64,000 nt of DNA from Ideonella sp. (GTDB lineage Bacteria > Pseudomonadota > Gammaproteobacteria > Burkholderiales > Burkholderiaceae_C), in NCBI RefSeq assembly GCF_016702655.1, contig NZ_JADJDO010000041.1:1-64000 (forward strand), read 5' to 3'. Of the stretch, positions 17,691 through 27,075 are shown in pieces (the stretch's first letter is position 1; every line of letters starts with the position of its first letter). A program made the translations under genes and the position numbers. The notes beneath the pieces were generated by a model. That model was given only the letters and a program-made list of their open reading frames with translations. It ran no database searches and was not told the DNA's origin.

Positions 17691-17878
17691 ATGCGCATCC
17701 TCGGCATCGATCCGGGTCTGCGGACGACGGGTTTTGGCTCCGGCCGGCGCTGCGCGCCTTCACGTCCGCTGCGCGGACATGAGCCTGCACCGAAACCCTT
17801 GCCGCCTTCGGCTGCCTCGGCATAACTCATGATCCGCATCCTCGGCATCGATCCGGGTCTGCGGACAACGGGTTTTGG
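17691..17878 (+). repeat. Duplicated ruvC 5' end flanking a 97-base insert
   Basis: The first 44 bases of ruvC coding sequence after the start occur twice (17694-17737 and 17835-17878, one mismatch). Between them lies a 97-base GC-rich insert (17738-17834). Reading from ATG 17691 gives [16 protein letters not shown] and then unrelated codons to TAA at 17823, a 44-residue dead-end frame. The second copy starts the functional gene at 17829. Confidence 0.88.
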
Positions 17879-18380
17879 GGTCATCGACGCTGACGGGCCG
17901 CGTCTCGCCTATGTCGCCAGCGGCACGATCAAGACCGATGCCGTGGAGACCGGCCAGTTGCCGCAGCGGCTGAAGATCATCTTCGACGGCGTGCGCGAGG
18001 TCGTCGCACGCTACGGCCCGCAGTGCGCGTCGGTCGAGATCGTGTTCGTCAACGTCAACCCCCAGAGCACGCTGCTGCTCGGGCAGGCGCGCGGCGCGGC
18101 GGTCACGGCGCTGGTCTCGCACGGCATCGAGGTTGCCGAGTACACCGCGCTGCAGATGAAGAAGGCCCTCGTCGGCCACGGCCAGGCGCGCAAGGAGCAG
18201 GTGCAGGCGATGGTCGCGCGCCTGCTCGCGCTGCCCGGACTGCCGGGCAAGGACGCTGCCGACGCACTCGGCCTCGCGGTCTGCCACGCCCACGCGGCGC
18301 GCTCGTTCGCAGCGATCGACCAGGCGACGCAGCGCGGACGCAAGACGCACGCGCAATACAAGCGCGGCCGCAGCTACTGA
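17829..18380 (+). CDS. ruvC: Crossover junction endodeoxyribonuclease RuvC
   Basis: Resolves Holliday junctions with RuvAB. The 183-residue protein shows all parts of the RNase H-like active site: [12 protein letters not shown] (Asp7), [21 protein letters not shown] (Glu near 70), [15 protein letters not shown] and [14 protein letters not shown] (two Asp). Length is normal. The start lies just after a duplication of its own 5' end, so its original ribosome-binding context has been replaced. ruvA and ruvB are not in the window. Confidence 0.94.
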   Translation: MIRILGIDPGLRTTGFGVIDADGPRLAYVASGTIKTDAVETGQLPQRLKIIFDGVREVVARYGPQCASVEIVFVNVNPQSTLLLGQARGAAVTALVSHGIEVAEYTALQMKKALVGHGQARKEQVQAMVARLLALPGLPGKDAADALGLAVCHAHAARSFAAIDQATQRGRKTHAQYKRGRSY

Positions 18381-18422
18381 GGATGCCCGAGACCGCCCTC
18401 TCGCAGCAGCCTGGGGCGCGGA

Positions 18423-18629
18423 TCACCAGTGGATGATGATCAGGATGATGTGCCTGAAGATCGCGATGTTGAAGGTCGTCAGCACGACCAGCGCCGACCA
18501 GCGATAGAAGCGCATCGCCTGGAAACGCAACCGGTCGTCGCCGCTGGCCAGGTAGCGTGCGAAGTAGAGCACGCAGGGCACGGCGACGGTGAGGAAGATC
18601 ACGAACGCGATCCAGTAGAAGACGGTCAT
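18423..18629 (-). CDS. Small two-helix membrane protein
   Basis: A 68-residue protein I do not recognise: one helix at residues 4-26 (WIAFVIFLTVAVPCVLYF), a short basic cytoplasmic-type loop (DDRLRFQAMRFYRW) and a second helix to the C-terminus (IILIIIHW). The start at 18629 is the only in-frame ATG giving this topology. It lies in the gap between ruvC and lpxC with another small membrane protein and could share its transcript. Confidence 0.6.
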   Translation of the reverse strand: MTVFYWIAFVIFLTVAVPCVLYFARYLASGDDRLRFQAMRFYRWSALVVLTTFNIAIFRHIILIIIHW

Positions 18630-18681
18630 GGCGTTGGTACTTCCTGTGCTTGCGCGTGCATTGGATTGCCTCTCAGCCCTC

Positions 18682-18867
18682 TCAGATCGCGAGCGCCAGG
18701 CGCTCGAGGATGAGCACGGCAAAGAATCCGAGCGCCGCCACCAGCGTCCACTTGACGATACGCCAGCCCAGCCTGCGCCAATGCACCTGCCCGGTGCCGG
18801 CATACATCGCGAAGCACAGCACCGCAGCCGCCATCAGCAGCGCGAAGACGACACGAAAGATCGTCAT
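18682..18867 (-). CDS. Small two-helix membrane protein
   Basis: A 61-residue unrecognised protein with helices at about residues 4-22 (VVFALLMAAAVLCFAMY) and 40-56 (TLVAALGFFAVLILE), and a short loop with RRLGWR between them. It lies 40 bases after the lpxC stop in the same direction, so it may be the distal end of the division/cell-envelope transcript. Its neighbour at 18423 has the same size and topology but no clear sequence identity. Confidence 0.6.
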   Translation of the reverse strand: MTIFRVVFALLMAAAVLCFAMYAGTGQVHWRRLGWRIVKWTLVAALGFFAVLILERLALAI

Positions 18868-18907
18868 CGCCGTTCGCGCGGCGTCGCCTGTGCGGCGCGG
18901 CGAAGGC

Positions 18908-19843
18908 TCACCATGCCGGTGCAAGTTCGGCAAATCCGGCCGGCGCGCTGGCCGCGTCGTCGAAGCTGACGATCTCGTAGTTCGCGCGCTCGGCGAGCAC
19001 CGCGCGCAGCAGGCGGTTGTTGAGCGCATGCCCGCTGCGAAACGCGCTGTAGGCCGCGAGCAGCGGATGGCCGAGGACCCACATGTCGCCGATCGCGTCC
19101 AGGATCTTGTGCTTGACGAACTCGTCGTCGACGCGCAGCCCGCCGGCATTGAGCACCTTCGCGTCATCGACGACGATCGCGTTGTCCATGCTGCCGCCGA
19201 GCGTCAGGCCGCGCGAACGCATCATCTCGACGTCCTTCGTGAAGCCGAAGGTACGCGCGCGCGCGATCTCGGTCTTGTAGCGCCCCGACCCCATGTCGAA
19301 CTCGAAGCGCTGCCCGGTCTGGTCGACCGCCGGGTGGTCGAACTCGATCTCGAAGGCGAGCTTGTAGCCCTCGAAGCGGTCGAGGCGCGCCCACTTGAGC
19401 GCCGCGCCCTCGCCTTCGCGCACCTCGACCGGACGCAGGATGCGGCAGTAGCGCTTGGGCGCATCCTGCAGCGCGATGCCCGCGCTTTGCAGCAGGTACA
19501 CGAACGACGACGCCGAGCCGTCGAGGATCGGCACCTCGTCGGCGGTGATGTCGATCGCGAGGTTGTCGATCCCGAGACCCGAGCAGGCCGACAGCAGGTG
19601 CTCGACGGTCTGCACGCGCGGCGCGCCGGGGTCGCCTCCGGCCGAGATCGTCGAGGCCATGCGCGCGTCGCTCACCGCCCCGGCCGAGACCTTGATCTCC
19701 ACCGGCAGCGGCAGGTCGACGCGCCGGAACACGATCCCCGAGTCGGGCGGCGCGGGCTTCAAGGTCAGCTCGACGCGCTGCCCGCTGTGCAGCCCGACGC
19801 CGACGGCGCGCGTGAGCGACTTCAGGGTGCGTTGGCGGAGCAT
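18908..19843 (-). CDS. lpxC: UDP-3-O-acyl-N-acetylglucosamine deacetylase
   Basis: The zinc amidase that commits UDP-acyl-GlcNAc to lipid A synthesis. The 311-residue protein has the N-terminal [16 protein letters not shown], the zinc motif VEHLLSA (His82), [16 protein letters not shown], and the second zinc-ligand region [13 protein letters not shown] with SGHALNN near the C-terminus. Length is normal. It is the last gene of the dcw region, downstream of ftsZ, separated from it by tandem repeat elements. Confidence 0.96.
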   Translation of the reverse strand: MLRQRTLKSLTRAVGVGLHSGQRVELTLKPAPPDSGIVFRRVDLPLPVEIKVSAGAVSDARMASTISAGGDPGAPRVQTVEHLLSACSGLGIDNLAIDITADEVPILDGSASSFVYLLQSAGIALQDAPKRYCRILRPVEVREGEGAALKWARLDRFEGYKLAFEIEFDHPAVDQTGQRFEFDMGSGRYKTEIARARTFGFTKDVEMMRSRGLTLGGSMDNAIVVDDAKVLNAGGLRVDDEFVKHKILDAIGDMWVLGHPLLAAYSAFRSGHALNNRLLRAVLAERANYEIVSFDDAASAPAGFAELAPAW

Positions 19844-19846
19844 CTT

Positions 19847-20019
19847 CAGTCCGGCGCCGGGCCGCCCCTAGCCGGACTGCGCCCCCTCGGGGGGCAGCGC
19901 CGGAGCGAAGCGACAAGCGTGGGGGCCGTCATCCAGTCCGGCGCCGGGCCGCCCCTAGCCGGACTGCGCCCCCTCGGGGGGCAGCGCAGGAGCGAAGCGA
20001 CAAGCGTGGGGGCTCTCAT
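19847..20019. repeat. Tandem GC-rich intergenic element between ftsZ and lpxC
   Basis: Two units of about 87 bases, 19847-19933 and 19934-20019, nearly identical. Each runs cagtccggcgccgggccg ... ccccctcggggggcagcg ... gagcgaagcgacaagcgtg ggggc. The core matches the element at 12873-13029. It begins three bases upstream of the lpxC start codon, so the lpxC leader lies inside it. The C/G core can form a strong hairpin that may affect transcription from ftsZ into lpxC. Confidence 0.88.
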
Positions 20020-20081
20020 TGCGCGATTGTATGAAGCGGGGCCACGCGCCCGGCCTGCGCTGCCGGGCGCGGGCCGCGGCG

Positions 20082-21293
20082 TCAATCCGCCTGCCTTCTC
20101 AAGAACGCCGGGATCTCGAACTCGTCCATGCCGTTGCTGGCCAACGCGTCGACCTTGGCCGCCGCGCCGCTGCGGTTGTTGCGCCACACGCTCGGCGTCG
20201 TCAGGCCCGAGTAGTCGTTCGTGGCCGCCGGCGAGCCGGACGACTGCGCCGGCGCCGTCGTCATCTGCACGTTGTCGGTGCCGGTGCGCTGCAGCGGCGT
20301 GCTCTGCACGATGCTGATCGGCGCCTGCGCGCGCCGGCCCTGCGACGACAGGCCGGTCGCGATCACGGTCACGCGCAGCTGGTCGCCCAGGCTCTCGTCG
20401 TAGGCGGTGCCGTAGATCACGTGTGCGTCGTCGCTCGCGTAGCGGCGGATGGTGTTCATTGCGTTGCGGCTCTCGGCGAGCTTGAACGTGTTGCGGTTGG
20501 CAGCGATCAGCACCAGCACGCCGCGCGCCCCCGAGAGGTCGATGCCTTCCAGCAGCGGGCAGGCCACGGCGAACTCCGCGGCCTTGGTCGCGCGGTCCGG
20601 GCCGGCCGCGCTGGCCGTGCCCATCATCGCCTTGCCGGGTTCGCCCATCACCGTCTTCACGTCCTCGAAGTCGACGTTGACGAGGCCGGGCATATGGATG
20701 ATGTCGCTGATGCCGCCGACGGCATTCTTGAGCACGTCGTTGGCGTGCGCGAAAGCCTGGTCCTGCGTGATGTCGTCGCCGAGCACGTCGAGCAGCTTGT
20801 CGTTGAGGATCACGATCAGCGAGTCGACATTCGCTTCCAGTTCGGCGAGCCCGGCGTCGGCGGCCTTGGTGCGGCGGATGCCCTCGAACTCGAAGGGCTT
20901 GGTCACGACGCCGACGGTGAGGATGCCCATCTCCTTGGCCACGCGCGCGATCACCGGCGCCGCGCCGGTGCCGGTGCCACCGCCCATGCCGGCGGTGATG
21001 AACACCATGTGGGCGCCTTCGATGGACCTGCGGATGCGCTCCTCGGCCTCGACCGCCGCGGCGCGCCCGACCTCGGGCTTGGCGCCTGCCCCGAGACCCG
21101 TGGTGCCGAGCTGGATCAGCTGGTGCGCGCTGCTGCGGTTGAGCGCCTGCGCGTCGGTGTTGGCGCAGATGAACTCGACGCCCTGCACCGCCTGCGCGAT
21201 CATGTGATCGACCGCGTTGCCGCCGCCGCCGCCGACGCCGATGACCTTGATCTGCGTCCCTTGGTCGAACTCTTCAATCATTTCGATGGGCAT
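20082..21293 (-). CDS. ftsZ: Cell division protein FtsZ
   Basis: Tubulin-like GTPase that forms the division ring. The 403-residue protein has the GTP-binding N-domain (VIGVGGGGGNAVDHM), the tubulin signature GGGTGTG at residues 104-110, a T7 loop (NVDFEDVKTVM) and the conserved C-terminal tail DEFEIPAFLRRQ that binds FtsA and ZipA. Start 21293 (MPIEMIEEFDQG) is chosen because GGAG lies eight bases upstream; a longer in-frame extension is Arg-rich and unlikely. Confidence 0.97.
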   Translation of the reverse strand: MPIEMIEEFDQGTQIKVIGVGGGGGNAVDHMIAQAVQGVEFICANTDAQALNRSSAHQLIQLGTTGLGAGAKPEVGRAAAVEAEERIRRSIEGAHMVFITAGMGGGTGTGAAPVIARVAKEMGILTVGVVTKPFEFEGIRRTKAADAGLAELEANVDSLIVILNDKLLDVLGDDITQDQAFAHANDVLKNAVGGISDIIHMPGLVNVDFEDVKTVMGEPGKAMMGTASAAGPDRATKAAEFAVACPLLEGIDLSGARGVLVLIAANRNTFKLAESRNAMNTIRRYASDDAHVIYGTAYDESLGDQLRVTVIATGLSSQGRRAQAPISIVQSTPLQRTGTDNVQMTTAPAQSSGSPAATNDYSGLTTPSVWRNNRSGAAAKVDALASNGMDEFEIPAFLRRQAD

Positions 21294-21491
21294 GTCGTGA
21301 CTCCGTTGTGTTGCAGTTGCCGTGTGGATGGGTTGGGGGTGTTGCTTGTTGGTCGGCCGTCGGAGCGGCGGTGCGCGGCGGGTCCGTCGTCGTCGCCGCG
21401 ATCGCGCCGGCGGCGCGCGGCAGGCGCAGCGGCGGGTCGATAGTCGTCTGGCTTGTGAAGTCATGGTCGCGGCCCGAAGAAGGTGGGGAGG

Positions 21492-22721
21492 TCAGAAGTT
21501 GCCGAGGAACCAGTCGCGGATGCGCGCGAACCACGACTTCATCGACCCCGCCTGGTGCGCGACCTTGAGCCCGCGCGCGCGCGCCAGGCGCGCCTCCTCG
21601 AGCAGGCCCATCACGGTCGCCGAGCGCGGGTTGGCGACCATGTCGTGCAGCGCGCCGTGGTAGGTCGGGATGCCCTTGCGCACGGGTTTCAGAAAGATGT
21701 CCTCGCCGAGCTCGACCATGCCCGGCATCACCGCCGAGCCGCCGGTGATGACGATCCCGCTCGACAGCAGCTCCTCGTAGCCGCTCTCGCGGATGACCTG
21801 GTGCACGAGCGAGAAGATCTCCTCGACGCGCGGCTCGATCACGCCGGCCAGCGCCTGGCGGCTGAGCATGCGCGGCGCGCGGTCGCCCAGGCCGGGCACC
21901 TCGAGCTGCTCGTTCGGGTCGGCGAGCAGCTGCTTGGCCACGCCGTACTCGACCTTGATCTCCTCGGCGTCCTTGGTCGGCGTGCGCAGCGCCATCGCGA
22001 TGTCGCTCGTGATCAGGTCGCCGGCGATCGGGATGACCGCGGTGTGGCGGATCGAGCCGTCGGTGAAGATCGCGACGTCGGTGGTGCCGGCGCCGATGTC
22101 GACGAGCGCAACACCGAGGTCCTTCTCGTCCTGCGTCAGCACCGCAGCGCTCGACGCGCTCGGATTCAGCACCAGGCGCTCGACCTCGAGCCCGCAGCGG
22201 CGCACGCACTTGACGATGTTCTCCGCCGCGCTCTGCGCGCCGGTGACGATGTGCACCTTCACCTCCAGCCGGCCGCCGCTCATGCCCACCGGGGCCTTGA
22301 CCTCGTGGCCGTCGATCACGAACTCCTGCGGCTGCACCAGCAGCAGGCGCTGGTCGGTGGGGATGTTGATCGCCTTGGCGGTCTCGACGACGCGGTTGAC
22401 GTCGACCGTCGTCACCTCCTTGTCGCGCACGATCACCATGCCGGTCGAGTTCTGGCCCCGGATGTGGCTGCCGGTGATGCCGGTGTGCACGTGCGTGATG
22501 CGGCAGGCGGCCATCATCTCGGCCTCCTTGAGCGCCTGCTGGATGGCCTGCACGGTGGCGTCGATGTTGACCACGACGCCGCGCTTGAGGCCATGCGTCG
22601 GCGCGACGCCCAGCCCGGCGAGCTTCAATTCGCCGTCCGGCATGACCTCGGCGACGACGGCCATCACCTTGGCCGTGCCGATGTCCAGGCCGACGACGAG
22701 ATCCTTCAATTCCTTGGCCAT
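21492..22721 (-). CDS. ftsA: Cell division protein FtsA
   Basis: Actin-like ATPase that tethers FtsZ to the membrane. The 409-residue protein starts MAKELKDLVVGLDIGTAKV (phosphate-1 motif), has VALVDIGAGTTDVAIF (phosphate-2), IVITGGSAVMPGMVEL (adenosine motif) and a C-terminal amphipathic membrane helix (SWFARIRDWFLGNF). Located between ftsQ and ftsZ as in other betaproteobacteria; 198 bases separate it from ftsZ. Confidence 0.97.
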   Translation of the reverse strand: MAKELKDLVVGLDIGTAKVMAVVAEVMPDGELKLAGLGVAPTHGLKRGVVVNIDATVQAIQQALKEAEMMAACRITHVHTGITGSHIRGQNSTGMVIVRDKEVTTVDVNRVVETAKAINIPTDQRLLLVQPQEFVIDGHEVKAPVGMSGGRLEVKVHIVTGAQSAAENIVKCVRRCGLEVERLVLNPSASSAAVLTQDEKDLGVALVDIGAGTTDVAIFTDGSIRHTAVIPIAGDLITSDIAMALRTPTKDAEEIKVEYGVAKQLLADPNEQLEVPGLGDRAPRMLSRQALAGVIEPRVEEIFSLVHQVIRESGYEELLSSGIVITGGSAVMPGMVELGEDIFLKPVRKGIPTYHGALHDMVANPRSATVMGLLEEARLARARGLKVAHQAGSMKSWFARIRDWFLGNF

Positions 22722-22731
22722 TGCATTGTTC

Positions 22732-23535
22732 TCAGCGGGTGCCGGGTTTGGCCGCCGGCACGGCGGCGGGGGGAGTGGTCGTGATGCCCTTCAGGCGCAA
22801 CGCAAAGCCGTCGTTGTGGCGCAGGTCGGCGAATTCGAGTGCGCGCTGGTAGCGCGACGTGACCTGCGTCAGCGTGCCGACGAAGCGCTCGGTGCGCGCG
22901 ATCACCTCGTCGTCGCTGCCGCGGCCGAGCTCGACCGTGGCGCCGGTATCGAGCTCGACGCGCCACGAGCCGCGGTCCGACAGCACCAGCGTCTCGATGC
23001 GCGCATCGAGCCGTGCCAGCACTGGGTCGAGGCGTGCCTTGAGCGCGAGCATCGCCGGCGCACTGCCCTCGGGCCCGGCAAGCGTGGGCAGGCGGTCGTC
23101 CTCGACATCGCCGACGTTGGCGTCGAAGACCTCGCCGAAGGCGCTCACGAGGCGCGTCGCGCCGTCGCCGGCGCTCTCCCAGAGCGCGACCGCGCGGTAC
23201 TCCTCGAGCCGCACCGCAAGGCGGTCCGGCCACTCGCGCCGCACCACCGCCTGGCGCACCCAGGGCACCGACTCGAAGGCGCGCCGTGCCTGCTGCAGGT
23301 CCATCGTGAAGAAGCCGCCGGCCAGCTTGGGCACCGCATTGGCGCGGATCGTCGACACGCTGTTGCGCGTGACGTCGCCCTCGACGCGGATGCTGCGCAG
23401 CGCGAACACCGGCTGGCGCGCGGCCCAGGCGAGCGCCAGCGCCGCGAGCCCGATCGCCACCAGCCCGAGCAGCAGCGTTGCGGTGACGTTCATCAGTCGC
23501 ACGTCCAGCGGCAGGGGCAGAGTCGGGGCCGGCAT
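22732..23535 (-). CDS. ftsQ: Cell division protein FtsQ
   Basis: Bitopic membrane protein linking early and late divisome parts with FtsL and FtsB. The 267-residue protein has a short cytoplasmic tail, a transmembrane helix (LLLGLVAIGLAALALAWAA), the POTRA domain (FALRSIRVEGDVTRNSVSTI) and the beta domain with WPDRLAVRLEEYRAVALW. Start 23535 gives MPAPTLPLPLDVRLMN. It lies five bases after the ddlB stop. Confidence 0.94.
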   Translation of the reverse strand: MPAPTLPLPLDVRLMNVTATLLLGLVAIGLAALALAWAARQPVFALRSIRVEGDVTRNSVSTIRANAVPKLAGGFFTMDLQQARRAFESVPWVRQAVVRREWPDRLAVRLEEYRAVALWESAGDGATRLVSAFGEVFDANVGDVEDDRLPTLAGPEGSAPAMLALKARLDPVLARLDARIETLVLSDRGSWRVELDTGATVELGRGSDDEVIARTERFVGTLTQVTSRYQRALEFADLRHNDGFALRLKGITTTPPAAVPAAKPGTR

Positions 23536-23540
23536 CGCGT

Positions 23541-24494
23541 TCAATCGTCCAGCGTCGCGTCGCGCAGCAGCATCAGGCACAGTTGCTCGTAGCTGATGCC
23601 GGCCGCGCGCGCCGACATCGGCACCAGCGAATGCCCGGTCATGCCGGGGCTGGTGTTCATCTCGAGCAGGAAGGGCTTGCGGTCCGACGCGCGCAGCATC
23701 AGGTCGGCGCGGCCCCAGCCGCGGCAGCCGAGCGCTCGGTAGGCGGCGAGCACGAGGGCCTGGATCGCCGCCTCTTCGTGCGCCGGCAGGCCGCTCGGCA
23801 CGATGTAGTTCACGACGTCGGTGAAGTACTTGTTCTGGTAGTCGTACGCGCCCTCGGGCGCGACGATGCGCACCACCGGCAGCGCGCGCGCTGCGTCGCC
23901 ATGGCCGAGCACCGGGCAGGTCAGTTCGTCGCCTTCGATGAACTCTTCGCACAGCACGTGGCTGTCGTACCTCGCCGCGAGCGCCACCGCGTCCTGCATC
24001 TGCGAATAGCCGGCGACCTTGGTGACGCCGATCGAGGAACCCTCGTGCGGCGGCTTGACGATCAGCGGCAGGCCGAGTTCGTCGGGCACGGTGCGCACGC
24101 GCTCGCGCTGCAGGTCGCTGCGCGCAAGGCTCAGGTAGCGCGGCGTCGGCAGGCCCTCTGCGATCCAGACGCGCTTGGTCATCACCTTGTCCATCGCGAT
24201 CGCCGACGCCATCACGCCCGAGCCGGTGTAGGGAATGCCGAGCAGCTCGAGCGCGCCCTGCACCGTGCCGTCCTCGCCGTGGCGGCCGTGCAGCGCGATG
24301 AAGCAGCGCGCGAAGCCGTCGCGCTTGAGCTCGGCCAGTTCGCGCTGCGAAGGATCGAAGGCCTGCGCATCGACGCCCTGCGAGCGCAGCGCGTCGAGCA
24401 CGCCGTTGCCGGACAGGAGCGAGATCTCGCGCTCGGCCGAGCTGCCGCCCATCAGCACCGCGACCTTGCCGAGTGCCTTGACGTCGATCGTCAT
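23541..24494 (-). CDS. ddlB: D-alanine--D-alanine ligase
   Basis: ATP-grasp enzyme making D-Ala-D-Ala for peptidoglycan. The 317-residue protein has [31 protein letters not shown], the ATP-grasp loop [14 protein letters not shown] and the metal-site segment [18 protein letters not shown]. Length is normal. A G-run abnormality lies immediately upstream of its start, so the true distance to murC is unknown. Confidence 0.96.
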   Translation of the reverse strand: MTIDVKALGKVAVLMGGSSAEREISLLSGNGVLDALRSQGVDAQAFDPSQRELAELKRDGFARCFIALHGRHGEDGTVQGALELLGIPYTGSGVMASAIAMDKVMTKRVWIAEGLPTPRYLSLARSDLQRERVRTVPDELGLPLIVKPPHEGSSIGVTKVAGYSQMQDAVALAARYDSHVLCEEFIEGDELTCPVLGHGDAARALPVVRIVAPEGAYDYQNKYFTDVVNYIVPSGLPAHEEAAIQALVLAAYRALGCRGWGRADLMLRASDRKPFLLEMNTSPGMTGHSLVPMSARAAGISYEQLCLMLLRDATLDD

Positions 24495-24506
24495 GACAGC
24501 CCCCGG

Positions 24507-24590
<84 letters not shown>

Positions 24591-24591
24591 C

Positions 24592-25995
24592 TCATGCTGC
24601 GCTCCCCTGCGCGACCTGCGCCGTCACGCCGTCGATCGATCCCGCGCCCATCACGATCACGACGTCGCCGTCGCGCGCCTGCTCGGCGATCGCCGCCGGC
24701 ATGGCCGCGACATCGTCGACGAACAGCGGATCGACCTTGCCCGCGACGCGCAGCGCGCGCGCGAGCGCGCGGCCGTCGGCGGCGACGATCGGCGCCTCGC
24801 CGGCGGCGTAGACCTCCGACAGCAGCACCGCGTCGGCGGTCGACAGCACCCTGACGAAGTCCTCGAAGCAGTCACGCGTGCGCGTGTAGCGGTGCGGCTG
24901 GAACGCGAGCACGAGGCGCCGGCCCGGGAAGGCGCCGCGCGCGGCGGCGATCACGGCCGCCATCTCGGCCGGGTGGTGGCCGTAGTCGTCGATCAGCGTG
25001 AAGCGCCCGCCGCCGGCAGCCGGCTGCTCGCCGTGGCGCTGGAAGCGCCGGTCGACGCCGCTGAACTCGGCGAGCGCGCGCACGATGGGCGCGTCGGGCA
25101 GCTCGAGCTCGGTCGCGACCGCGATCGCGGCGAGCGCATTCCTCACGTTGTGTTCGCCGGGCAGGGCGAGCGTGACCGCCAGGTCGGGCATCGCGACACC
25201 GTTGCGGCGCTGAGCGACGAAGCGCATCTGCCCGCCGGGCAGCGCCTGCACGTCGACCGCGCGCACCTGCACGTCGGCGCCGAGCCCGTAGCTCACGACC
25301 GGGCGCGAGATCATCGGCACGATCGAGCGCACGCCCGGATCGTCCCCACACAGGATGGCCGCGCCGTAGAACGGCATGCGGTGCAGGAACTCGACAAAGG
25401 CCGCCTTCAGCCTGGCGAAGTCATGGCCGTAGGTGTCCATGTGGTCGGCGTCGATGTTCGTCACCACCGACAGCACCGGCATCAGGTTCAGGAACGAGGC
25501 ATCCGATTCGTCGGCCTCGACGACGATGTACTCGCCCGCGCCGAGCCTCGAGTTCGCGCCCGCGCTCGCCAGCCGCCCGCCGATGACGAAGGTCGGGTCG
25601 ACGCCCGCCGCGGCGAGCACGCTCGTGACGAGCGAGGTCGTCGTCGTCTTGCCGTGCGTGCCGGCGATCGCGATGCCCTTCTTCAGCCGCATCAGCTCGG
25701 CGAGCATCACTGCGCGCGGCACCACCGGCACGCGCGCGGCGCGGGCGGCGATCACCTCCGGGTTGTCGCCCTTGACCGCAGTCGAGGTGACGACCGCCTG
25801 CGCGCCGGCGATGTGCGCCGCGTCGTGGCCGATCGCGACGCGGATGCCCAGCGAGGCCAGGCGGCGCGAGGTCTCGCTCGCGCTCTGGTCCGATCCCGAC
25901 ACGGTGTAGCCGAGGTTGTGCAGGATCTCGGCGATGCCGCTCATGCCGGCGCCTCCGATGCCGACGAAATGGATGTGCTTGACGGCGTGCTTCAT
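24592..25995 (-). CDS. murC: UDP-N-acetylmuramate--L-alanine ligase
   Basis: Adds L-Ala to UDP-MurNAc, the first amino-acid ligation of peptidoglycan synthesis. The 467-residue protein has the UDP-binding start [20 protein letters not shown], the ATP loop [31 protein letters not shown] and [10 protein letters not shown]. Its 3' end (AQVAQGSAA) reaches the G-run tract, so the last few codons may be unreliable. It starts six bases after the murG stop. Confidence 0.95.
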   Translation of the reverse strand: MKHAVKHIHFVGIGGAGMSGIAEILHNLGYTVSGSDQSASETSRRLASLGIRVAIGHDAAHIAGAQAVVTSTAVKGDNPEVIAARAARVPVVPRAVMLAELMRLKKGIAIAGTHGKTTTTSLVTSVLAAAGVDPTFVIGGRLASAGANSRLGAGEYIVVEADESDASFLNLMPVLSVVTNIDADHMDTYGHDFARLKAAFVEFLHRMPFYGAAILCGDDPGVRSIVPMISRPVVSYGLGADVQVRAVDVQALPGGQMRFVAQRRNGVAMPDLAVTLALPGEHNVRNALAAIAVATELELPDAPIVRALAEFSGVDRRFQRHGEQPAAGGGRFTLIDDYGHHPAEMAAVIAAARGAFPGRRLVLAFQPHRYTRTRDCFEDFVRVLSTADAVLLSEVYAAGEAPIVAADGRALARALRVAGKVDPLFVDDVAAMPAAIAEQARDGDVVIVMGAGSIDGVTAQVAQGSAA

Positions 25996-26001
25996 GGGGC
26001 G

Positions 26002-27075
26002 TCATGCGGCCACCAGCCTTTCGAGTTCGTCGCCGACGCGCGCCGCTGCATGCGGCTTCGCCAGCGCCCGCGCCTTGTTCGCCATCGCCAGCAACGCCGG
26101 CCGCGTCAGGCCGCGCAGCAGGTCGGCAAGGCGTTGCGGTGCGAGCTCGGCCTGGGGCAGGTGCAGCGCCGCGCCGTGCGCCGCCATGTGTTCGGCGTTG
26201 TCGCGCTGGTGGCTGGTGGTGCTGACGACGAGCGGCACGAGCACGCTCGCGACGCCGGCGGCGCACAGTTCGCTCACCGTCAGTGCGCCCGCGCGGCAGA
26301 CGACCAAATCGCAGTCGGCGAGGCGCTGCGCCATGTCGTCGATGAAGGGCAGCAGCTCGGCCTGCACGCCGGCATCGGCATAGCCGGCCTGCACCGCCGT
26401 CAGATGCGCCTCGCCGGTCTGGTGCGTGACCTGCGGCCGTTCGCCCTCGGCGCACAGCGCCAGCGCCCGCGGCAGGCACTCGTTGAGCACGCGCGCGCCC
26501 AGGCTGCCGCCGACGACGAGCAGGCGCAGCGGCCCAGCGCGGCCAGCGAGGCGTTCGGCCGGCGGGGCCAGCGCCTCGATCTCGGCGCGCACCGGGTTGC
26601 CGGTGACGATGGCGTTCTTCGTCCGCCTGGCGGCGTCGCCGTCGAAGCCGAACGCGACGCGGTCGGCGACCGGCAGCAGCGCGCGGTTGGACAGCAGCAG
26701 CGCGGCATCGGCGTTGACGAGCACGAGCGGCTTGCCGAGCAGCGCCGCCATCAGCCCGCCCGGAAAGCAGACGTAGCCGCCCATGCCCAGCACCGCATCG
26801 GCCGAGCGCCGGCGCAGGATGACCAGGCAATGCCAGAACGCGGCGAGCAGGCGCAGCCCGCCGGTCAACGTGTGCACGATCCCCTTGCCGCGCAGGCCGC
26901 TGAAGGCAATGCGGTCGAGCGCGATGCCCGAGGGCGGAACAAGGCGGTTCTCCATGCCTTCGGTCGTGCCGAGCCACGACACCGTCCAGCCGCGCGACTG
27001 CATCTCGCGCGCGACCGCGAGGCCGGGGATCACGTGCCCGCCGGTGCCTGCGGCCATGATGATCAAGTGCCTCAT
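26002..27075 (-). CDS. murG: UDP-GlcNAc:undecaprenyl-pyrophosphoryl-MurNAc-pentapeptide GlcNAc transferase
   Basis: Converts lipid I to lipid II at the inner face of the membrane. The 357-residue GT-B glycosyltransferase shows the N-terminal glycine loop [36 protein letters not shown] and the C-terminal donor site [17 protein letters not shown] with HQRDNAEHM. Its ATG overlaps the ftsW stop. Confidence 0.96.
   Translation of the reverse strand: MRHLIIMAAGTGGHVIPGLAVAREMQSRGWTVSWLGTTEGMENRLVPPSGIALDRIAFSGLRGKGIVHTLTGGLRLLAAFWHCLVILRRRSADAVLGMGGYVCFPGGLMAALLGKPLVLVNADAALLLSNRALLPVADRVAFGFDGDAARRTKNAIVTGNPVRAEIEALAPPAERLAGRAGPLRLLVVGGSLGARVLNECLPRALALCAEGERPQVTHQTGEAHLTAVQAGYADAGVQAELLPFIDDMAQRLADCDLVVCRAGALTVSELCAAGVASVLVPLVVSTTSHQRDNAEHMAAHGAALHLPQAELAPQRLADLLRGLTRPALLAMANKARALAKPHAAARVGDELERLVAA

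Noticed and set aside
17691..17825. A separate small gene upstream of ruvC
   Set aside because: Its first 16 codons are a copy of ruvC and the remainder is insert sequence with no protein-like pattern.
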